Part shown: in pieces, positions 15,836-20,002 of the stretch
Layout: every line of letters starts with the position of its first letter
Position numbering within the stretch: the stretch's first letter is position 1
Assembly (NCBI GenBank): GCA_047608145.1
Contig: JASGDC010000004.1
Span: 1 to 20,002, forward strand
Length of the DNA stretch: 20,002 nucleotides
Reading direction: 5' to 3'
From: JASGDC01 sp047608145
GTDB taxonomy: Bacteria > Actinomycetota > Actinomycetes > Actinomycetales > Micrococcaceae
Notes under the pieces: generated by a model
Databases searched by the model: none
The model's input: the letters and a program-made list of their open reading frames with translations, nothing else
What the model was told of the DNA's origin: nothing
Made by a program: the position numbers and the translations under genes

Positions 15836-16891
15836 TTAATCTACCCTACGGTTCCATTCATTTGAACTAAATTTTTCATCTACTAATTTTTGTGCTTTAT
15901 CTAGTTCTTCTTGCGTCAGTTTATCTTCTTTTGCGTTATATTTTTCAATGAAGAAATTCTTGAGATGCTCAATAAGTTCTTCACGTTTCATACCAGTTTG
16001 GCGCTTAAGCGGATCTACTCGCTTCTTAGCACTCTTAATTCCTTTATCAGAAATCTTAGTTTTGCCAATTCTTAGTACTTCCATCATTTTATCAGCGTCA
16101 ATATCGTAAGACATAGTTACGTGATGTAGTAACGCGCCATTAGCAAAACGCTTTTGTGCAGCGCCACCAATTTTACCGTTTTCAGTGGCAATGTCATTAA
16201 GTGGCTTATAGAAAGCTTTAATGCCGATAGCTTCAAAAGCTTCAAGCACCCACTGATCAAGGAAAGCGTAAGCATCTTCGAAAGTTAGCTCATCTACAAG
16301 AGTCTGTGGTACATAAAGTGAATACGTCACACAGTTACCTGGTTCCATGAACATCGCGCCACCACCACTGATACGACGAACTACAGATACATCATATTTG
16401 TCAGCAGCTTCTTCATTAATTTCATTTTTGAAAGATTGGAAACTACCAATTACTACAGCTGCTGAGTTCCAAGTCCAAAACCTAAGTAGCGGAGTACGAG
16501 TGCCTTCCGCAAGCTCATCAGAAATTACTTGATCCAAAGCTACGTTCATTTCTGCAGACATATCCTGTGCAGGCAATACAGTAAACTCATGTTCATCCCA
16601 AGTAGTAGCTTTTCCTAATGCTCTACGAATGGCAGAAACTACATCATTTGCGTCAAAACCAGTGAAATAAGTATGACGTGGCACATGGTCATTGATGTAT
16701 CTAGTTAATCGTTCTCTAGAATCCTCAGTAGATGAACCATTAATTGCTGCATTGATTGCATCAAGTGCTTCATCAGGTTCTAAGAAGAAGTCGCCACTTA
16801 ACGAAAAGTTTTGAAACTTGCCGTCTTGGACATCGAAATCTACTATCACTAACTTGCCCTGTGGGACTTTATATTCACCATGATATTGCAT
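15836..16891 (-). CDS. lplA: Lipoate-protein ligase with N-terminal accessory (LplB-like) domain
   Basis: A 351-residue protein of the biotin/lipoate A/B ligase family, predicted to charge lipoate as lipoyl-AMP and attach it to E2 and GcvH proteins. The ligase core spans about 100-320: LRFWTWNSAAVVIGSFQ, then RRISGGGAMFMEPGN at 172-186 and ATENGKIGGAAQKR, with the conserved lysine K240. Residues 1-90 (YKVPQGKLVIVDFDV, then LSGDFFLEPDEALDAINAAI) resemble the accessory domain that in LplA of Escherichia coli lies at the C-terminus and in Thermoplasma is a separate protein, LplB. Here it comes first, a permuted order. AGGAG lies five bases before the ATG. The gene starts about 25 bases after the rpmE2 terminator and leads the cluster into the trehalose gene. 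No lipoate-using enzyme is encoded in the window. Confidence 0.88.
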   Translation of the reverse strand: MQYHGEYKVPQGKLVIVDFDVQDGKFQNFSLSGDFFLEPDEALDAINAAINGSSTEDSRERLTRYINDHVPRHTYFTGFDANDVVSAIRRALGKATTWDEHEFTVLPAQDMSAEMNVALDQVISDELAEGTRTPLLRFWTWNSAAVVIGSFQSFKNEINEEAADKYDVSVVRRISGGGAMFMEPGNCVTYSLYVPQTLVDELTFEDAYAFLDQWVLEAFEAIGIKAFYKPLNDIATENGKIGGAAQKRFANGALLHHVTMSYDIDADKMMEVLRIGKTKISDKGIKSAKKRVDPLKRQTGMKREELIEHLKNFFIEKYNAKEDKLTQEELDKAQKLVDEKFSSNEWNRRVD

Positions 16892-16915
16892 ATGAACTCC
16901 TAAAATGATTGGCTA

Positions 16916-16959
16916 TTAAAAAGTCGAGGGCAGACAACAATCAAAACTACCCCCGACTT
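16916..16959 (-). terminator. Rho-independent terminator of rpmE2
   Basis: On the minus strand a 10-pair stem forms between AAGTCGGGGG (16959-16950) and CCCTCGACTT (16930-16921), with one G-U pair and a 19-base loop, followed by a run of T (16922-16918). It begins 18 bases after the rpmE2 stop and ends only about 25 bases before the lplA start, so the lplA promoter must overlap it or lplA is reached by read-through. Confidence 0.88.
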
Positions 16960-16976
16960 AAAGTTTATAAAGAAGC

Positions 16977-17252
16977 TTATTCCTTGCTAGAAGCTTTCTT
17001 TGAAGTAGCGCCAAATCCTTTGAAGCGATCATTGAAACGCTCAACACGGCCCGCACTGTCAAGGATGCGCTGCTTACCAGTGTAGAAAGGATGTGATGCA
17101 GAAGAAATTTCGACATCAATTACTGGGTAAGTCTTACCTTCGAATTCTATAGTTTTATCGCTTTTAGCAGTTGACTTAGTCAAGAACTTTTCGTCTGATG
17201 ACAAGTCATTGAACACAACTTCATTGTATTCTGGATGAATATCTTTTTTCAC
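16977..17252 (-). CDS. rpmE2: 50S ribosomal protein L31 type B (zinc-independent)
   Basis: A 91-residue ribosomal protein L31 of the long, type B form. It begins MKKDIHPEYNEVVFNDLSSD and contains the family signature SSASHPFYTGKQR. The zinc-binding cysteines of the ordinary L31 are absent; there is no cysteine in the protein. Zinc-free L31 is known in many bacteria to replace the zinc form when zinc is short, often under Zur control, but I saw no clear Zur operator upstream. The start is a GTG at 17252-17250 with GAGGT seven bases ahead. It has its own terminator and so is probably a single-gene transcript. A TAGAAT at 17295-17290 on the minus strand is a possible -10. Confidence 0.97.
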   Translation of the reverse strand: MKKDIHPEYNEVVFNDLSSDEKFLTKSTAKSDKTIEFEGKTYPVIDVEISSASHPFYTGKQRILDSAGRVERFNDRFKGFGATSKKASSKE

Positions 17253-17289
17253 GTTTTTTACCTCAATTATGTGTAAAATGTACTTAAAA

Positions 17290-17295
17290 ATTCTA
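17290..17295 (-). promoter_or_regulatory. Candidate -10 element for rpmE2
   Basis: TAGAAT on the minus strand would start transcription near 17283, giving a leader of about 30 bases that contains the GAGGT ribosome site. The -35 region (TTTATT at 17 bases) is poor. A second candidate, TATAAC in the left arm of the inverted repeat at 17330-17339, would give a leader of about 75 bases. Confidence 0.4.
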
Positions 17296-17329
17296 ACCTA
17301 TTTAAGCTACAAAATAAAGCCTGAGTTAT

Positions 17330-17401
17330 AAAGGTTATAGCTAGTGTGTTGATATTTAAGTTATTTTTATCAACTCTATACAAGAAACTTTTATAACCTT
17401 T
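17330..17401. repeat. Nested inverted repeats in the divergent rpmE2 / small-protein promoter region
   Basis: A 10-base perfect inverted repeat, aaaggttata (17330-17339) and tataaccttt (17392-17401), encloses a second 7-base one, gttgata (17348-17354) and tatcaac (17368-17374); their centres are within about five bases. The outer arms place the same TATAACCTTT box facing each divergent gene. It could be a paired operator or matched promoter elements. In AT-rich DNA part of this may be chance. Confidence 0.5.
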
Positions 17402-17406
17402 AAAAT
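17401..17406 (+). promoter_or_regulatory. Candidate -10 element for the 69-residue gene, leaderless type
   Basis: TAAAAT is followed by six bases and then the ATG at 17413. The AAAGG in between ends one base before the ATG, too close for a normal ribosome site, so a leaderless message is the better reading. An alternative -10, TATAAC at 17392-17397, would give a leader of about nine bases. Confidence 0.45.
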
Positions 17407-17412
17407 AAAGGC

Positions 17413-17622
17413 ATGGATAATTTCTTTCAAGAGTTGGACTATATCAAATGCTCACGAGCTAAATGCACTAACGAAGCCGAATATGTAATTTATTGGAACA
17501 ACCCCAAAGTTCATACTCCGGATCGTAGGAAAGAATGGACAAGTTGTGAGGTGCATAAAAAGTTCTTTGAAAACTATTTAAGCGTTCGGAATTTTTATAT
17601 TGAGACTTTACCATTAGAATAA
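17413..17622 (+). CDS. Small Cys/His protein, putative zinc-binding, unknown function
   Basis: A 69-residue protein not assigned to a named family. Its pattern C13-x4-C18 followed by C45-x2-H48 is a plausible four-ligand zinc site, with H34 a spare candidate. The middle, VIYWNNPKVHTPDRRKEWTSC, is polar and looks like a compact fold rather than a membrane segment. I have a general impression of similar short actinobacterial proteins with a W-x-N-P-x-(V/I)-H-x-x-DR-x-K-x-W core, but cannot name them. The start is the ATG at 17413, possibly leaderless. It is divergent from rpmE2 and is followed after 74 bases by the next plus-strand gene, which has its own ribosome site. Real-gene support: balanced composition, motif spacing, and a placed promoter. 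Confidence 0.7.
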   Translation: MDNFFQELDYIKCSRAKCTNEAEYVIYWNNPKVHTPDRRKEWTSCEVHKKFFENYLSVRNFYIETLPLE

Positions 17623-17696
17623 GATACAAAATAATAACTAATTTTTGAATTAAAGAGATAAACCACAGTTAATAGATAATAAAAGAGGTAGTTAAA

Positions 17697-18236
17697 TTGC
17701 CAAGTAATGTGTTGCCAAAGTTGCCAGCTGAATTTAACGGTAAAGATTTGTACGAAATTCGTATTGGAATATATGCCACAGTTGCAGAAATTACTCAAGA
17801 TATTATCCAAGGCTGTGCTCAAGTCTTAACTAATGGTGCAGAGTTTAATATTCCACAAGTTCCATGGGATTTAACATTTTTTGGTGAAGATAAAGAAGTA
17901 TTTCCAAAATCAGGAAATTCAGTTACTATAGCTGAATTTTATATTGAACAAGAAGACTCTTGGAAAGAACGTTATCTTGGTGAAGTTCCTGGTGGACGAA
18001 CTCTTAATGAACTTCGAGTAGGATTATTTTGTACCGAAAAACAAGCATATGAAATACAAGCTGCATTACTTAACTTTTTGAGTCCTGCTGATGCAATGGG
18101 TATTCCATTATTAGACTATGAATATCAATGGAGCACTTGGGTATTGTCACCATTTCATGCAGTTGGAAAATATGATGAATATGCAAAGAATCATTTACAT
18201 AACACTCATGAAAATCTAGCTAATGCACCTCAATAA
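17697..18236 (+). CDS. Unrecognised protein with internal duplication
   Basis: A 179-residue soluble, acidic protein I do not recognise. It starts with TTG at 17697; GAGGT (17685-17689) lies seven bases ahead, and no other start fits as well. Two similar segments can be seen. Residues 18-63 begin LYEIRIGIYAT and later read NIPQVPWDLTFF; residues 103-147 begin LNELRVGLFCT and later read GIPLLDYEYQW. The pattern L-x-E-(I/L)-R-(I/V)-G-(I/L)-aromatic-x-T and the I-P further on keep nearly equal spacing (34 and 33 residues), so an ancient tandem duplication is likely. Each unit looks like strand, helix, strand. No catalytic motif, signal or membrane segment was seen. It ends tail-to-tail against the ABC-F gene with no gap and no hairpin between them. 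Confidence 0.75.
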   Translation: MPSNVLPKLPAEFNGKDLYEIRIGIYATVAEITQDIIQGCAQVLTNGAEFNIPQVPWDLTFFGEDKEVFPKSGNSVTIAEFYIEQEDSWKERYLGEVPGGRTLNELRVGLFCTEKQAYEIQAALLNFLSPADAMGIPLLDYEYQWSTWVLSPFHAVGKYDEYAKNHLHNTHENLANAPQ

Positions 18237-19835
18237 CTAAGAGATTTCAATTAAATCTAAGTAATCAGTACTCCAGAAGTCTTCATCACCATCAGGCATC
18301 ATAATAACTCTGTCTGGGTTTAAGGCTTCAACTGCTCCGGCATCGTGTGAAACCATAATAATCGCACCTTCATATTTACGTAATGCCGAAAGGATTTCTT
18401 CACGACTAGCTGGATCTAAGTTGTTGGTCGGCTCATCTAGTAGTAATACGTTAGCGGAGGAAGCAACTAAAATAGCTAGCGCCAAACGTGTTTTTTCACC
18501 GCCAGAGAGCACTCCTGCAGATTTATAAATATCATCACCAGAAAACATAAATGAACCTAATAAATTTCTACATTGTTCATCACTAAGTTCTGTAGCGTTA
18601 GTACTCATGTTTTCAAAAACAGTTTTATCAACTTGTAGTGTTTCATGCTCCTGAGCATAATAACCAAGCTTTGCACCATGGCCCATAGTTATCTCACCTA
18701 GATCATAATCTAGTAGCCCTGCAAGTATTCTTAATAATGTAGTTTTACCGGCACCATTTAATCCCAAGACCACTATTCTAGAGCCTTTATCAACTGCTAC
18801 GTCTACATCAATAAAAATTTCTTCAGAACCATAAGCCTTAGCTAAACCTTTTGCAATTAATGGGGTTTTTCCACAAGGCAAAGGTTCAGGAAACCGAATA
18901 TTCGCGACACGATCAGCTTGGCCGACTTCTGCAAGTCCTTTAGTAAGTTTTTCTGCACGCTTTAACATGTTTTGTGCAGCAGTAGCTTTTGAAGCTTTAG
19001 CTCGCATCTTATTAGCTTGAGTTATCAGACGATTAGCTTGTTTTTCAGCATGAGCTCGTTCTTTTTTACGGCGCTTTTCGTCATTTTCACGCGTAGTGAG
19101 ATATTTATCCCAACCCATATTGTAGATATCGATAGTCCCACGTTGGGCGTCTAAATAAAATACTTTATTAACTGTGGCACGAATCAAGCGTAAATCATGG
19201 CTGATGATTATTAATCCCCCACTAAAGTTTTTTAAGTAATTTTTTAGCCAATCAATTGAGTCTGCATCTAAGTGGTTAGTTGGCTCATCTAATAATAAAA
19301 TGTCAGCTTTGGCAAATAAGATACGCGCTAATTCTACCCTGCGACGTTGTCCACCTGAGAGTGCTTTTAATGATTTGTCTAAAACATCATCTGGTAGAGC
19401 TAAGTTAGCCGCAATTGTTGCAGCTTCTGATTCAGCTGCATAGCCATCTTTTGCAATAAAATTAGCTTCTATTCGGCTATATTTTTTCATGGCTTTTGCT
19501 TGTAGTACTTCATCAGTACTAGCCATATCGAGTTCAGTTTGTCGCAGTTCCTTAGTTAAAGTATCTAATTCACGAGCTGACAATATTCGTTCTCTAGCTG
19601 TTTGCTCTAGATTTCCAGTACGGGGATCTTGCGGGAGATAATCAACTGCGCCCTTTGCCGTAACTTTACCTAGATATGGTTTTGTTTGATTAGCAAGAAC
19701 TTTCATTAATGTAGTCTTGCCGGCACCATTTCGCCCAACTAAACCAACTTTTTGTCCTTTATTAATAGTGAAGTTTACGTCATCCATTAAGATACGGAAA
19801 CCGACTCTTAACTCAATTTTTTCAGCACTTAACAC
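18237..19835 (-). CDS. ABC-F family ATPase (ribosome-associated)
   Basis: A tandem ATP-binding cassette protein without membrane domains, the ABC-F type that acts on the ribosomal E-site. From the GTG at 19835 it has 532 residues. On the numbering of the longer form (ATG at 19862, nine residues more), Walker A boxes are GRNGAGKT at 43-50 and GLNGAGKT at 367-374, signatures LSGGQ at 168-172 and LSGGE at 452-456, Walker B/DEP at about 188-194 and 473-478, and a basic coiled linker at about 255-315. Length resembles M. tuberculosis Rv1473 more than EttA. The GTG is preferred: GGGGAAG lies suitably ahead, and the N-terminus LSAEKIELRVG then matches the family, while the upstream ATG has no ribosome site. 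Resistance, translation quality or ribosome rescue roles cannot be told apart here. Confidence 0.93.
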   Translation of the reverse strand: MLSAEKIELRVGFRILMDDVNFTINKGQKVGLVGRNGAGKTTLMKVLANQTKPYLGKVTAKGAVDYLPQDPRTGNLEQTARERILSARELDTLTKELRQTELDMASTDEVLQAKAMKKYSRIEANFIAKDGYAAESEAATIAANLALPDDVLDKSLKALSGGQRRRVELARILFAKADILLLDEPTNHLDADSIDWLKNYLKNFSGGLIIISHDLRLIRATVNKVFYLDAQRGTIDIYNMGWDKYLTTRENDEKRRKKERAHAEKQANRLITQANKMRAKASKATAAQNMLKRAEKLTKGLAEVGQADRVANIRFPEPLPCGKTPLIAKGLAKAYGSEEIFIDVDVAVDKGSRIVVLGLNGAGKTTLLRILAGLLDYDLGEITMGHGAKLGYYAQEHETLQVDKTVFENMSTNATELSDEQCRNLLGSFMFSGDDIYKSAGVLSGGEKTRLALAILVASSANVLLLDEPTNNLDPASREEILSALRKYEGAIIMVSHDAGAVEALNPDRVIMMPDGDEDFWSTDYLDLIEIS

Positions 19836-20002
19836 AAAACTTCCCCATTTAATTAATGACATTATAAGAACATACGGGAATTATATACTTAACTTACAAA
19901 ATTCTCGTTCTTTCTCTTATGGATACTAGCATAGGTTAGTGTGCATGTATTTTTGTCGGTGGTGGGTGCGATTATGTTTTTTTATGAAACAGATTAGTTT
20001 AA
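19836..20002. promoter_or_regulatory. Upstream region of the ABC-F gene
   Basis: On the minus strand there are two TATAAT hexamers, at 19885-19880 and 19866-19861. They would give leaders of roughly 38 or 18 bases to the GTG at 19835, both including the GGGGAAG ribosome site. No good -35 was seen. From about 19900 to the window end I see no supported gene, only a G-rich patch (ggtggtgggtgcg) near 19958-19970. Confidence 0.45.

Noticed and set aside
17253..17412. Zur operator in front of the zinc-independent L31 gene
   Set aside because: The context makes it likely, but I could not find a convincing Zur-type palindrome; the inverted repeats present do not match the actinobacterial Zur pattern I know.
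17595..17822. Minus-strand open frame of 75 codons between the two small genes
   Set aside because: It overlaps the start of the better supported 179-residue gene and is rich in aromatic residues from AT-rich codons; no ribosome site was seen.
19984..20002. ATG near the right edge that stays open to the end of the window
   Set aside because: Only six codons are visible, with no properly spaced ribosome site, so a partial gene cannot be supported.
1..20002. tRNA, rRNA, insertion sequence, prophage or CRISPR elements
   Set aside because: Read through for clover-leaf features, transposase genes, terminal repeats and regularly spaced repeats; none was found.

Overview
The window looks like a piece of chromosome from an actinomycete (Actinomycetota), most likely of the order Mycobacteriales, but with an unusually AT-rich genome for that group. 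The clade call rests on gene content and order: ndk next to a DUF4233 membrane protein, a DUF3043 protein, an M20 dipeptidase near pyrD, the string phoH-ybeY-CBS protein-era-recO-uppS, a two-domain LytR-CpsA-Psr protein, a cytosolic Zmp1/PepO-like M13 peptidase, and a trehalose-phosphatase/GH15 fusion. No tRNA, rRNA, CRISPR array, insertion sequence or phage gene was seen. It reads as core chromosome.

Layout. Positions 1-202 are non-coding and end in the ndk terminator. An operon on the minus strand runs M20 dipeptidase > DUF4233 > ndk (2407-203), with overlapping genes. DUF3043 (2493-3044, plus) is divergent from it and converges with the next minus-strand operon, recO > uppS > pyrD (5623-3031), whose genes also overlap. 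A plus-strand M13 peptidase (5701-7650) and a minus-strand LCP glycan transferase (9336-7732) meet at a shared strong hairpin; both sit between era and recO. Then, all on the minus strand, come era (10319-9393) and a long cluster lplA > trehalose-phosphatase/GH15 fusion > phoH > ybeY > CBS-domain membrane protein (16891-10452). rpmE2 (17252-16977, minus) with its own terminator, two plus-strand small unknown genes (17413-17622 and 17697-18236) and an ABC-F protein (19835-18237, minus) close the window.

How the genes fit together. RNA and ribosome maturation is represented by era, ybeY, phoH, the zinc-independent L31 protein and the ABC-F protein. Cell-envelope building is represented by UppS, which makes the polyprenyl lipid carrier, and LCP, which moves glycan from that carrier to the wall. 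Metabolic genes are ndk, pyrD, lipoate attachment and trehalose turnover.

Points most worth a second look: the PyrD homologue lacks the catalytic serine/cysteine loop and the substrate-contacting lysine of its class; the trehalose-phosphatase/trehalase fusion has both active sites intact; the lipoate ligase carries its accessory domain at the wrong (N-terminal) end; several genes without a Shine-Dalgarno have a -10 hexamer exactly 6-7 bases before the start codon, which suggests leaderless mRNAs; and an unrecognised 179-residue protein shows an internal duplication. I did not find a clearly new multi-gene defence or mobile system.
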